DNA of 64,000 nucleotides, taken from HK-STAS-PATE-2 sp046350895. Its GTDB lineage: Bacteria > Patescibacteriota > Patescibacteriia > 2-12-FULL-60-25. The notes under the pieces are model-generated. The model had not been told where the DNA came from. It saw only the letters and a program-made list of their open reading frames with translations, and ran no database searches. The stretch covers positions 1 through 64,000 of the forward strand of contig JAXLZL010000003.1 in NCBI GenBank assembly GCA_046350895.1, written 5' to 3'. Numbering within the stretch: position 1 is the stretch's first letter; each line of letters starts with the position of its first letter. The position numbers and the translations under genes were made by a program. Shown piece by piece: positions 39,418-47,671 of the stretch.

Positions 39418-39420
39418 GTG

Positions 39421-39495
39421 TGGAGCGGGTAGGGGGAATCGAACCCCCGTCTCTACCATGGCAAGGTAGCATAATAGCCATTATACGATACCCGC
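39421..39495 (-). tRNA. tRNA-Gly (GCC)
   Basis: Acceptor GCGGGTA pairs with TACCCGC; anticodon arm CTACC-TTGCCAT-GGTAG gives GCC; T-arm GGGGGTTCGATTCCCCC. CCA is encoded. Confidence 0.95.
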
Positions 39496-39539
39496 GTGAC
39501 CGTTCGCATTGCTGCGAGTGGCCACAGGTTAGCAAAGCT

Positions 39540-39722
39540 TTAAGAGAGTTGCAAGTCCCCGAATTCGCGGGCAATCGGGCCTGAGGGGTTGCCGAGACGC
39601 TCGGCCAGTTCTTGGGTGCGGTGGAGGAGGGCGGCATGCATTTCTTGCAGCTCGCGGATTTCTTCGACGAGCTGTTCGCATTGGTCCATCCAGGAGCTAA
39701 AGGGGTACCAGTCAGTATTCAT
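39540..39722 (-). CDS. Small coiled-coil protein (60 aa)
   Basis: ATG 39722 (MNTDWYPFSSWMDQCEQLVE) follows the stop of the upstream gene by about 1 nt. The product is one amphipathic helix (EEIRELQEMHAALLHRTQEL). It is probably co-translated with the OB-like protein; function unknown. Confidence 0.55.
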   Translation of the reverse strand: MNTDWYPFSSWMDQCEQLVEEIRELQEMHAALLHRTQELAERLGNPSGPIAREFGDLQLS

Positions 39723-39723
39723 A

Positions 39724-40539
39724 TTAAGCGATGGTAAGAATTTCTTTGTTAAGCGGTTTGCGTTTGCGCCAGCGCTTGAAGCCTTCATAGGCGGCCACCG
39801 TGGCACCGGCAGCACCGAAGGGGATCCAATCGGGCATGGCGGTTTTTGCAGTGGTGGGTTTGGCGACGGTGGCGCTTTTTAAAATTACAACGTCTTCGGC
39901 GGTGACGGGGTAGATGGTAGGGCCATCTTTGGTAAATGAGAGGACTCCGGTCAGTTTAAGCAGATCGCCTTTTTTGAGACGTTGTACGCGGTAGCGCACG
40001 GCAGCTTTGATGATGGCGGTAACATGGATGCCATCGGCATCAAGTTCGGCCTTGCCGCCGCTGATTGAGAGAATGGTGCCGGTCACCGAGATTTTGCTCC
40101 AGGCGTCTTCGGTTTCTTCGGCAAGCAGATCGACGGCGCGCGTGGGTATGATTGCGGATTCGGGTGCGACCAAAGACCAAGTATCTTTGGCTTTCATGGT
40201 GAGGATGATGCCGTCATCGTCTTCAGTGATTGAGCCGGTGAGCTCGACGGTGCTGCCGAGCTTTGGTGTTTTGTGTCCGGTGGGGAGTTTGACGAGAAGC
40301 CCGCGTCCATCAGGTGCCTGTAAAATGAATTGGCGCTTCAAGAGAATCCCCGGCACAGTGCCGACGACGCCTTGCAGGCGCACGCGCAGCGATTGCGGTC
40401 GCATAAGGATCTGTTCAATGGTTGAAGGATGAATGATATTCGCCAAGGCCGTTTTTGAAGCCGTCGTTTTCTTGGTTGCGGTTGTTTTCTTTGCGGTGGT
40501 CGCCGTTTTTTTGGTTGAGCTGGTTTTTGCCGTGCTCAT
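39724..40539 (-). CDS. Predicted OB-fold-like protein with Lys/Thr/Ala N-terminus and C-terminal anchor
   Basis: The 271-aa protein starts with a basic low-complexity tail (Thr/Lys/Ala, about residues 1-30). Two similar domains follow (about 55-115 and 145-215), each with a strand pattern like VRLQGVVGTVPGIL or ISVTGTILSISGGKA and ending in KLTGVL or ELTGSI, consistent with nucleic-acid-binding OB folds. A hydrophobic segment IPFGAAGATVAAYEGF and a basic tail close it. Its ATG overlaps the lamin-tail gene stop (ATGA). Confidence 0.65.
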   Translation of the reverse strand: MSTAKTSSTKKTATTAKKTTATKKTTASKTALANIIHPSTIEQILMRPQSLRVRLQGVVGTVPGILLKRQFILQAPDGRGLLVKLPTGHKTPKLGSTVELTGSITEDDDGIILTMKAKDTWSLVAPESAIIPTRAVDLLAEETEDAWSKISVTGTILSISGGKAELDADGIHVTAIIKAAVRYRVQRLKKGDLLKLTGVLSFTKDGPTIYPVTAEDVVILKSATVAKPTTAKTAMPDWIPFGAAGATVAAYEGFKRWRKRKPLNKEILTIA

Positions 40540-41990
40540 TTTTGGTGCCAGTAGTTTTTGTTGCAGTTTTGGTGGCTTTTTTCTTTTGCAGGCGTTTTCA
40601 CCGCCTCTTTTTTTGTTGTTACCGATGTTTTGGCTGTGGCTGTTTGTGTGGCGGTTGAAGCTGGTACCGGAGTCATGATGGTGGATGTTGTGGCTGTTGC
40701 TTTTGGGAGGAGGTCCGGGTTTTGCCAGGTGCCATCAAGGGTCCAGGTGCTGCCTTTGGGTGTTTTGTCATAGCTCATGCGATCAACAAGAGCGCCGGTC
40801 GCGTCAAAAAGCGAGATAGTATCACCGGCATTCAATAAGACGGCGCTCTTGAAGGTGACACGGATCAACCCGTCATGCTCAACCAAGGTAGGTCGCGTTG
40901 AGGTTGAAAAACGAAAGATGGTTTTATTGCGGCCGTTTTGCAGTGACCATCCGTCCAAGCGTGCGAGATCATGGGTATCATTCGTCCAGATCACATCCAC
41001 CCATTCTTTGGCATTATCAGGGGCAGGAAAGACGGCTTGAAGTTTGAGCGATGGTGGCGGAGTTTGTGGGACGATGGCCGTCTGTATCGGTGTCGGTGTG
41101 ATGGTCGGCGCCGGTATTAGTGTTGGTTCTGGTGCGGGTATCGGTTCTGGTTCGATGACTGGTTCTGGATCGGGTATCGGCGCGACTTCATCCGCGGTCG
41201 TTGTTTCGATGATGACGGGTTCGGTATCGGTGGCTTCGACGGTCGTCACGTCGGTCGTTGTTATTTCAGTGGTTGTTGTTTCTGATACGGCGATGTCGGT
41301 TGATGTTGACGTTTCTTCGACAATGGTCGCGTCTTCGAGTTCGGCTTCAGGATCAGGATCGAGAACGGGTTCGGTGGTCGTTGTAGCCGGTATTTCAGCC
41401 GCGGGTTCATCGGTGGGGACGATGCAGCCGTCGCAATAGCCCGGAGTGCCAAAGTCTGCAGTGCCCGGTTTCAGAAAAAGTGTGGTCGTGGCGGTGTACC
41501 AGGTTGTTGAAGTCGTTGAGCGAATCATGCTGGCTTTTGGCGAGCTTGAGCCCGCCGGTGGCGCGCCAAGCGGGACTTCGTCGATAAGCGCATTATCGGG
41601 AGCATAGAGCGCGAGATGCAGCGAACTGTTTGAAAGCGAGACGGCCGTGGTCACGAGTTGGGTATCGGTTGCGAGTGTGCTTTTTACATCGCTTGCGTCA
41701 TAGTTAGCGATCAAAAAAGTTCCATAAGCGGGGACGGTAGAGGTGCTGTCAAAAATGATCGGCGAGGCCGAAGCGCCTTCGAGTCGATAGCCGGCCAGTG
41801 ACAGGGGAGCGCCGCTTGTATTCCAGAGCTCCAGCCATTCATCGGCGGTCGAGAGGGTTGAACCGGCCCAAGCGACCTCACCGATGTGCAAAGCGTGCAG
41901 GGTGTCGGCGTGTGCCAATGGCGCAAAAGGGTCGAGTGCCGAACAACTCAGGGCGAGAAGACAGAGACGGCCCATGAGGCGTCGAAACAT
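40536..41990 (-). CDS. Secreted lamin-tail-domain (LTD) protein
   Basis: ATG 41990 (MFRRLMGRLCLLALSCSALD) starts a signal peptide ending near LAHA. Residues about 25-150 form an LTD: LHIGEVAWAGSTLSTADEWLELWN and LAGYRLEGASASPIIF. A long Thr/Glu/Pro linker (about 190-330) leads to a second LTD-like domain with FPAPDNAKEWVDVIWTN and LDGWSLQNG. LTDs in bacteria are extracytoplasmic and often beside nucleases; binding partners are unknown. The very C-terminus (KSHQNCNKNYWHQK) may reflect an indel in a T run, since another frame continues the Lys/Thr repeats into the next gene. Confidence 0.8.
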   Translation of the reverse strand: MFRRLMGRLCLLALSCSALDPFAPLAHADTLHALHIGEVAWAGSTLSTADEWLELWNTSGAPLSLAGYRLEGASASPIIFDSTSTVPAYGTFLIANYDASDVKSTLATDTQLVTTAVSLSNSSLHLALYAPDNALIDEVPLGAPPAGSSSPKASMIRSTTSTTWYTATTTLFLKPGTADFGTPGYCDGCIVPTDEPAAEIPATTTTEPVLDPDPEAELEDATIVEETSTSTDIAVSETTTTEITTTDVTTVEATDTEPVIIETTTADEVAPIPDPEPVIEPEPIPAPEPTLIPAPTITPTPIQTAIVPQTPPPSLKLQAVFPAPDNAKEWVDVIWTNDTHDLARLDGWSLQNGRNKTIFRFSTSTRPTLVEHDGLIRVTFKSAVLLNAGDTISLFDATGALVDRMSYDKTPKGSTWTLDGTWQNPDLLPKATATTSTIMTPVPASTATQTATAKTSVTTKKEAVKTPAKEKSHQNCNKNYWHQK

Positions 41991-42147
41991 AGGGGAGTGA
42001 GGCGTCCGCCAGCTCATCCGCTTAGGGCGAATTCAGGTGGTGGCGTTCCGCTCTTCTTTACTCCGTTGCCATAAAATGAGGTGAAGGGTGTGGATAAAAT
42101 AGCAAAGAGTGTGAATATCCCAATAAATATGGGGATCTTGGACCGCA

Positions 42148-42176
42148 TTGACGAGAGGCGAATAACGTTCTATTTT
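42148..42176 (+). promoter_or_regulatory. lexA promoter with SOS box
   Basis: TTGACG (42148-42153), 17-nt spacer, TATTTT (42171-42176). CGAATAACGTTC (42159-42170) fits CGAA-N4-GTTC, the core of the Gram-positive type SOS box, and lies in the spacer, so LexA would block its own promoter. Confidence 0.75.
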
Positions 42177-42189
42177 TGTTCTATAGCTT

Positions 42190-42813
42190 ATGCCTCCATC
42201 ACTTACCCCCAAGCAAAAAGAAGTTCTCGACTTCATCGTCAACTTCATTTCGGAGCAGGGATACCCTCCTTCGTATCGCGAGATTGCCAGTGGTCTCGAA
42301 CTCGCTTCGCCTTCAACCGTGCATGCGCATGTGCAGGCTTTGCGTGAGCGTGGTTATCTGCGCGGTGCTGAAGCGTCTGGTACGGCGCGTGAACTTGAGC
42401 CGACCGACAAGGCGACCAAGTGGGGGCGTAGCGTCATTTTGCCGCTTGTCGGTTTGATTACGGCCGGCCAACCGATTGAAGCCGTCGAAGAACGTGAGAC
42501 GCTTGCTGTGCCGGTCGATATCGTGCCTGATGCCGCTAATTCTTATGTATTGCGCGTCAAAGGCGAGTCGATGATCGATGAAGGCATTCATGATGGCGAT
42601 TATGTGATCATTGAGCGCAACCCCTCGCCAAAAAACGGCGATGTCGTGGTGGCTTTGCTTGAGAACTCCCATGCCACGCTTAAAAAGTTTTATCGTGAAA
42701 AAGACCGTATCCGTTTGCAGCCGGCGAATAAAACCATGCAGCCTATCTATTGCTACGATCCGTTGATTCAGGGCGTGGTAAAGGCCGTGATCCGTTCGTA
42801 CAGTAATTTTTAA
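42190..42813 (+). CDS. lexA: LexA repressor
   Basis: The 207-aa protein has the N-terminal winged HTH (LTPKQKEVLDFIVNFISEQG, PPSYREIASGLELASPSTVHAHVQALRERGYL) and the S24 self-cleavage domain: cleavage region LITAGQPIEA (Ala-Gly), catalytic Ser in RVKGESMIDEGI and Lys in SHATLKKFYRE. RecA filaments trigger cleavage after DNA damage. It heads an operon with a small DUF protein and a Y-family polymerase, and has an SOS box for autoregulation. Confidence 0.97.
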   Translation: MPPSLTPKQKEVLDFIVNFISEQGYPPSYREIASGLELASPSTVHAHVQALRERGYLRGAEASGTARELEPTDKATKWGRSVILPLVGLITAGQPIEAVEERETLAVPVDIVPDAANSYVLRVKGESMIDEGIHDGDYVIIERNPSPKNGDVVVALLENSHATLKKFYREKDRIRLQPANKTMQPIYCYDPLIQGVVKAVIRSYSNF

Positions 42814-42834
42814 ATCGCTACTACCCAAAGAGCT

Positions 42835-43086
42835 ATGACGTATGAGCAGGTACAAGAACCTGTGGAGGTTGTTGTTGTCTTCAAAAAACAAAAACCCGAA
42901 CCGTTTATCTTGAAATGGGGCAAGCGCTATGTGCGCATCCGTAAAGTGCATCTCGTACATTCGGAGCGTATCGGTCGTGACAAGGTCTACTATTTTTCGG
43001 TTTCAGATGAGGCAAATGCCTACCGTTTGTCATTCTCTAGCGAAACCCTGCTTTGGCATTTAGACGAAGCGCGAGTCTTGTCTTGA
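42835..43086 (+). CDS. Small DUF6504-like protein of the SOS operon
   Basis: The 83-aa protein (MTYEQVQEPVEVVVVFKKQK) has a beta-rich pattern with KPEPFILKWGKRYVRI, YYFSVSDEANAYRLSF and LLWHLDEARVLS, like small proteins found beside DNA polymerase IV or fused to Y-family polymerases. The family name is a tentative match. It ends 1 nt before dinB, so it probably assists translesion synthesis. Confidence 0.65.
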   Translation: MTYEQVQEPVEVVVVFKKQKPEPFILKWGKRYVRIRKVHLVHSERIGRDKVYYFSVSDEANAYRLSFSSETLLWHLDEARVLS

Positions 43087-43087
43087 T

Positions 43088-44341
43088 ATGCGCATCATCG
43101 CCCATGTCGACATGAACTCGTACTTTGCGAGCGTTGAACAGCAGGCGAATCCTTCGTTGCGCGGCAAGGCGCTTGGCGTCTGCGCTTACTTGCACGAACA
43201 TGGTTGTGTCATCGCCGCTTCGATCGAGGCGAAGCGCCAGGGGATGAAGGTGGGCATGACGCTCAAAGAAGCGCGAGAAACGGTGCCCGGTGCGCGTTTT
43301 GTTCAAGTGGACCCAACGAAGTATCGCTCAGTGACAAAACGTCTTTTCAAAATGTTTCGTGATACGACGGACAAGATGTTGCCGTATTCAATTGACGAGG
43401 CTTTTTTGGATTTGACCGGTTGGTGTCGTGACGAGGCGGAGGCGGCGTTTATTTTGGCGCGTATCAAAGAACGGATTCATCACGAGATTGGGGATTGGCT
43501 CATGTGCTCAATCGGTATTGCGCCTTCGTATTTTTTGGCAAAACTTGCTTCAGAGAGAAAAAAACCAAATGGCCTTACGATTATTACGCTTGATAACCTA
43601 GACGCAACTCTGGCAGAAATGCAACTCGAAGATATCGCGGGCATTGCTAAAGGCATGCGTCGCCAATTTTGGCGAGCTGGTCTTTTTACCCCGCTTGACG
43701 TAAAGCATGCAAACCCGATGGCGATCCTTCGCAGATTCGGCAAACCGGGCTATTTGCTTTGGATGTCTTTGCAGGGCGAAGATTGTCCTCAGATATACGA
43801 CTTGCCCGAGCAGCCAAAAACCATTGGTCATTCATACCAGGTACCCGACCGAGTTAATCAAGAAGGAAAGGTCGGTTCGACTGCGGCGCGTTTACTTTCA
43901 CGCGCTTGCGACCGTTTACGCGCACGTGAGTTATTAGCAGGGGGCGTTTCTTTGGTTATCGGTTTTCGTGACGATGAAGATTCGCGTTTCGATTCAGTCC
44001 AGCTCAATCCACCCACCGACGATCAGCCACGCTTACAGCAGGTGGTTGCTACAATGCTTGCCCGTTTATGGCATGGTGAACGGGTGAGTTTTCTTGCGGT
44101 CACCTTGATTGATCTGGGCCCTCCTAGTCGGCAAGTTGCTTTACCTCGGCTTGAACAAAGAAGGTCGGTTAGTTCGTGGATTGCTTGGCGTGATACGACC
44201 GGAGGTCTTGAGCGCGTGCGCCGTAAATACGGAGAATCATCCTTGTTTTTAGGATTCGAATGGTCGGCCTTGCGTGATAACCATGCGCCTGACCGCATCG
44301 GGTTTCGCAAGATCGAGGGTCCGGGGTATGATACTGCCTGA
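43088..44341 (+). CDS. dinB: Y-family DNA polymerase (Pol IV/DinB-like)
   Basis: The 417-aa protein begins RIIAHVDMNSYFASVEQQAN (catalytic Asp), with LGVCAYLHEHGCVIAASIEAK, MLPYSIDEAFLDLTGW (SxDE catalytic motif), CSIGIAPSYFLAKLASERKKPNGL, and a C-terminal little-finger domain. It performs translesion synthesis. Placement behind lexA shows SOS control. No clear C-terminal beta-clamp peptide can be named. Confidence 0.95.
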   Translation: MRIIAHVDMNSYFASVEQQANPSLRGKALGVCAYLHEHGCVIAASIEAKRQGMKVGMTLKEARETVPGARFVQVDPTKYRSVTKRLFKMFRDTTDKMLPYSIDEAFLDLTGWCRDEAEAAFILARIKERIHHEIGDWLMCSIGIAPSYFLAKLASERKKPNGLTIITLDNLDATLAEMQLEDIAGIAKGMRRQFWRAGLFTPLDVKHANPMAILRRFGKPGYLLWMSLQGEDCPQIYDLPEQPKTIGHSYQVPDRVNQEGKVGSTAARLLSRACDRLRARELLAGGVSLVIGFRDDEDSRFDSVQLNPPTDDQPRLQQVVATMLARLWHGERVSFLAVTLIDLGPPSRQVALPRLEQRRSVSSWIAWRDTTGGLERVRRKYGESSLFLGFEWSALRDNHAPDRIGFRKIEGPGYDTA

Positions 44342-44688
44342 TGAAACCCACTCTTCGCCAAGGCTATCTCTTGATTGTCTTCTGTGTGCTTGCAGTTTCT
44401 TTTTTGTATGTGAGGTTTGTCTTTTTGCCGCAACAACAGGTGAAGCAGCAACAAGAACAAGACCTCTATCGCCAAGCGCTCATGAGAGTTTCGCTAGCAG
44501 CTGGTATCATGGGTGATGAACAGCCTTCTCGCGCCATCGTTGATGACGTGGCAACGCTCAAAGCCGCTAACCCGGAGTTCTATGCGAATGCTCGCGCGGG
44601 TGATTGGGTCTTGCGTTACCAAGCGGCCGTTGTCTTGTACCGCAGCCAGACAAATGAGGTGATCAAGGTGCAAACGATAAAACCCTGA
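44341..44688 (+). CDS. Single-pass membrane protein (115 aa)
   Basis: The protein overlaps dinB's stop by one base (TGATG), so it may be translated by coupling. It has one N-terminal TM helix (YLLIVFCVLAVSFLYVRFVF), a short Gln-rich coiled coil, and a 60-residue domain with ADWVLRYQAAV-type strands (GDWVLRYQAAVVLYRS). Function unknown. Its TGA stop is at the edge of the terminator stem. Confidence 0.65.
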   Translation: MKPTLRQGYLLIVFCVLAVSFLYVRFVFLPQQQVKQQQEQDLYRQALMRVSLAAGIMGDEQPSRAIVDDVATLKAANPEFYANARAGDWVLRYQAAVVLYRSQTNEVIKVQTIKP

Positions 44689-44710
44689 ACCGGACGGTAC
44701 AGGGTTTTTT
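44679..44710 (+). terminator. Terminator overlapping a stop codon
   Basis: AAAACCCTG (44679-44687) pairs with CAGGGTTTT (44700-44708), plus T run. The TGA stop is at 44686-44688. Confidence 0.9.
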
Positions 44711-44719
44711 GAAACGAAA

Positions 44720-44757
44720 AATCCTCCCATCTTGCGATGAGAGGATCTCCTCCGTGA
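44720..44757 (-). terminator. Terminator of the Lys-rich protein gene
   Basis: On the reverse strand ATCCTCTCATC pairs with GATGGGAGGAT across GCAA, followed by T5. Confidence 0.75.
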
Positions 44758-44763
44758 AAGAAA

Positions 44764-44886
44764 TTAACGCTTCTTCGAAGCTTTCTTTGCTTTCTTAACC
44801 GTCTTTTTTACGGTTTTCTTTGCGGTCTTTTTAACAGCTTTTTTAGCGGTTTTCTTTACCGTCTTCTTTGCTTTTTTTGCAGCCAT
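44764..44886 (-). CDS. Tiny Lys/Ala-rich histone H1-like protein (40 aa)
   Basis: The 40-residue product begins MAAKKAKKTVKKTAKKAV and continues with the same K-K-x-x pattern to ASKKR; half the residues are Lys. It is too regular to be a chance frame and has its own SD (AGGAG about 10 nt upstream) and terminator. The sequence resembles the C-terminal tails of histone H1 or of bacterial H1-like (Hc1/HctB) and HU-tail proteins. Non-specific nucleic acid binding in the nucleoid is the likely role. Confidence 0.75.
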   Translation of the reverse strand: MAAKKAKKTVKKTAKKAVKKTAKKTVKKTVKKAKKASKKR

Positions 44887-45046
44887 GGTGATTACACTCT
44901 CCTTTCTGTTTGGTCGTCGCACTTAATCGTGTGATCGAGCGCGTGATGTTGATTCACGCTTGCATGAAATAGTATAACACACCTTTTTGGTTTTGTGTGT
45001 GAAGTGCAACCTGTGGATTATTTTTTTTCGCGCAAAAATATTTTTT

Positions 45047-45646
45047 CTATACGCGATGCGCGTTGATCTTCACGCCGCTGATCGTGACCGGAAGAATTTC
45101 ACTCGCGACATTTTTCACGCGCGCGTGCGCCGCTTCGGTGAGAAGCGTTTCATTTTTTTCAGCAACGTCTTCGCCGAGTTTTGATGCGAGGTTCAATTGG
45201 TCGCCGTACAAGTCGTCACAGAACAACAGGATCTTGCCGAAGCCGATACCGATCGAAACGTGCACGTCGCTTTCATCCGGAGTCTGGTCATTGAAGACTC
45301 CGAGCTCGTGGCGGACGTCTTTCATGGCGGCCAAGGCCTGGTCGACGTCTCCAAAAACAGCAAAGCAGTTGTCAGCTTCGAACTTCACGACCGTACCCCC
45401 GTAACGCTCGACGCAAGGGCGTACCACCGAACGCATGCGCTGGACCATGGCGAGAAAATGGATGATCCCATAGCGCTGCACCACCGACGAAAACCCTGAC
45501 ATGTCCAAAACGAAGACGGCGCACTCTTTTTCGAATGAATTGGTAATCTTTTGGTCAATCTCGGCGATCCTTTCGGGGTATTGAAGGCGTTGGTCGAGAA
45601 GGTCGTGGAGCTGGCTGCAAGGCGGCAAAGAGAGACTTGATGGCAT
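45047..45646 (-). CDS. Class III nucleotidyl cyclase domain protein
   Basis: The 199-aa protein is a soluble single cyclase homology domain: VFVLDMSGFSSVVQRYG (first metal Asp), GGTVVKFEADNCFAVF (KFEAD, the position of the K-x-E-G-D purine-recognition/metal motif), VHVSIGIGFGKIL and YGDQLNLASKL. It could make cAMP or cGMP as a homodimer, but the usual Arg for the transition state is not obvious (LASKL in place of the usual NxAAR region), so activity is open. No regulatory domain is attached. Confidence 0.8.
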   Translation of the reverse strand: MPSSLSLPPCSQLHDLLDQRLQYPERIAEIDQKITNSFEKECAVFVLDMSGFSSVVQRYGIIHFLAMVQRMRSVVRPCVERYGGTVVKFEADNCFAVFGDVDQALAAMKDVRHELGVFNDQTPDESDVHVSIGIGFGKILLFCDDLYGDQLNLASKLGEDVAEKNETLLTEAAHARVKNVASEILPVTISGVKINAHRV

Positions 45647-45814
45647 AGGCCCTTATTGAACCCTAGATCGCTTACCTTGACAATTTGGCTTAAAAATGTC
45701 ACTCTATCTGTGGATATCACGTGCGAAGAAGCCTCCAAGGTTTTGTGGGTCAGGCGCAGACGGTTATCCTGACTCATTATTGTTTCTTGGGCTCTCGAGC
45801 CCATGCATACGCAC

Positions 45815-46072
45815 ATGTCAACGAAATTGTTTGTTGGCGGCGTTCCATTCCGTGCTACGGAAGAGGAAATCCGCGAACACTTTGCTCAGGCTGGTGAAGT
45901 TGTAGAGGTATTCATCCCTCTCGACCGCGAAACGCGTCGCCCTCGTGGCTTCGTCTTCGTCACCATGGCTGACGAAGCAGGCGCCCAGAAAGCCATCTCC
46001 ATGTTCAACGAACAGGACTTCGGCGGTCGCCAGATCAAGGTCAACGAAGCGCTCCCACAGGAACGCCGTTAA
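45815..46072 (+). CDS. RRM-domain RNA-binding protein
   Basis: The protein starts at ATG 45815 (MSTKLFVGGVPFRATEEEIR) or 12 nt earlier at 45803. It is one RNA recognition motif of 85 aa: RNP2 LFVGGVP and RNP1 RGFVFVTM, with IKVNEALPQERR at the end. Small RRM proteins in bacteria are often cold- or growth-related RNA chaperones. It has its own terminator. Confidence 0.92.
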   Translation: MSTKLFVGGVPFRATEEEIREHFAQAGEVVEVFIPLDRETRRPRGFVFVTMADEAGAQKAISMFNEQDFGGRQIKVNEALPQERR

Positions 46073-46082
46073 ACCTCATCAA

Positions 46083-46113
46083 AAAATCCCACTCTCGCGA
46101 GTGGGATTTTTGT
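46083..46113. terminator. Terminator between rrm gene and gatB
   Basis: AAAATCCCACTC pairs with GAGTGGGATTTT; T runs on both strands serve both convergent genes. Confidence 0.9.
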
Positions 46114-46125
46114 ATGCCGGTTTTT

Positions 46126-47628
46126 TTATAAACCGAGTTGTTTTTTAAGTTCTTGTTCGGCGAGTTCTGGGTTCACGCGGCCTTCGGTGGCTTTCATGAC
46201 GCAACCGACAAACCACTTGATGAGTTTTTCTTCACCGTTTTTGATTTGTTCGGTTTGTTGAGGGTTCTGTGCGATCAGGCGTTCAACCGTTTCTTTAATG
46301 ATGGTCGGGTCGCTGATTTGGCCGAGCTGGTTGTCCTCCATGAGTTGGCTCGGGTCGGTACCCGTGTCGATCATGAGGCCCAAAAGTTTTTGCGCATTCG
46401 TGCTGTTTACCGCGCCCTCTTGTACGAGCTTCACGAATTCAGCGAAGTCTTCGGGCGTGATGCGCAGGTTTTCGAAAGCGAGTTCTTTTTGGGTGAGGAT
46501 GGCTGGGAGTTTGCTCAAGAGCCAGCCGCAGGTGAGTTTAGCGAGTTTGCTCATCTCGACGTCTTTGCCGGCAGAGATCATCCAAGCCTTCAATTCACCC
46601 ATAACATTGTCTGCGTAGTCGGTCCAGCCATTACCAACGATCTGTTTGGCGTCTTCGCTTGAGAATTGCCATTCGTCGGTGAGGCGGGCGCGCTTGGCGG
46701 CCGGCAATTCAGGGAGTTTGGCTTTTTCTTGTTCGCGGATGGCGGCAAGATGAAGTGGAGGAAGGTCTGGTTCTGGGAAGTAACGGTAGTCGGCGCTCGT
46801 CTCTTTGCTGCGCTGCTCAAAAGTCATGCCGGTATTCTCGTCCCAACCGCGGGTTGCGCCCGTTGGGATCTCGCCGCGGTCATGCATCTCGTTTTGGCGC
46901 GCGATTTCATAGGTGAGGGCGTGCTCAACCGAGCGAAATGAGTTGAGGTTTTTGATTTCAATTTTTGGGTTGAACTCTTCTTGCAAACGATGGCCGTTTT
47001 CGTCGACGTCGAGCAGTGAGATATTGGCATCACAGCGCATCTGGCCCTTTTCCATGTCTGCCGATGATGAGCCGATGGCGCGCAAAATGTTTTGCATTTC
47101 TTGCACGTACGCCTTGGCTTCTGCCGGCGAACGCAAGTCAGGCTCACTGACGATCTCGATCAATGGCGCGCCACCGCGGTTATAGTCAACAAGGGTGGCT
47201 TGTGATGCGCCATCATGTGAATTCTTTGCCGCATCTTCTTCGAGATGGGCGCGCGTTACACCGACGCGAATGCGGTCACGGGGTACGGCTTGGCCTGGCA
47301 CGTCGATCCACAGTTCACCGTCTACACAAATAGGATGGTCAAATTGGGAGATCTGGTAGCCCTTAGGGAGATCGGGATAGAAATAGTTCTTGCGGTCAAA
47401 ATGCGCCTCATCAGGGATGCGGCAACCGAGCGCGAGACCAAGGCGTACGCCAAGATGCACCGCTTCTTGATTAATGGCTGGCAGTGCGCCCGGCTGGCCG
47501 GTACAAACCGGGCAGATAGCGGTGTTCGGGGCCGTGGCGTCATCAACGTTAAGACAAGAGCAGAACATTTTACTCTTGGTTTTGAGGCGGGCGTGGATTT
47601 CGAGGCCGATAATAGCGATGCGGGGCAT
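46126..47628 (-). CDS. gatB: Asp/Glu-tRNA amidotransferase subunit B
   Basis: ATG 47628 (MPRIAIIGLEIHARLKTKSK) is chosen; the frame extends upstream without support. The 500-aa GatB has IGLEIHARL, CSCLNVDDATAPNTAICPVC (zinc site), PGALPAINQEAV, KNYFYPDLPKGYQISQ and RCDANISLLD. It kinase-activates and amidates misacylated Glu- or Asp-tRNA with GatA and GatC, which are not in the window. It contains an exact 12-nt match to one guide arm of the array at 47599-47610. Confidence 0.96.
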   Translation of the reverse strand: MPRIAIIGLEIHARLKTKSKMFCSCLNVDDATAPNTAICPVCTGQPGALPAINQEAVHLGVRLGLALGCRIPDEAHFDRKNYFYPDLPKGYQISQFDHPICVDGELWIDVPGQAVPRDRIRVGVTRAHLEEDAAKNSHDGASQATLVDYNRGGAPLIEIVSEPDLRSPAEAKAYVQEMQNILRAIGSSSADMEKGQMRCDANISLLDVDENGHRLQEEFNPKIEIKNLNSFRSVEHALTYEIARQNEMHDRGEIPTGATRGWDENTGMTFEQRSKETSADYRYFPEPDLPPLHLAAIREQEKAKLPELPAAKRARLTDEWQFSSEDAKQIVGNGWTDYADNVMGELKAWMISAGKDVEMSKLAKLTCGWLLSKLPAILTQKELAFENLRITPEDFAEFVKLVQEGAVNSTNAQKLLGLMIDTGTDPSQLMEDNQLGQISDPTIIKETVERLIAQNPQQTEQIKNGEEKLIKWFVGCVMKATEGRVNPELAEQELKKQLGL

Positions 47629-47671
47629 AGTTGAATGGGTCGGTTTTACCCCGATTTTAATCCAAACGCAA

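Noticed and set aside
40536..40620. Frameshift fusing the lamin-tail and OB-like genes
   Set aside because: Another frame continues the Lys/Thr-rich repeats, but the ATGA stop/start overlap is a normal coupling arrangement, so two genes is the simpler reading.
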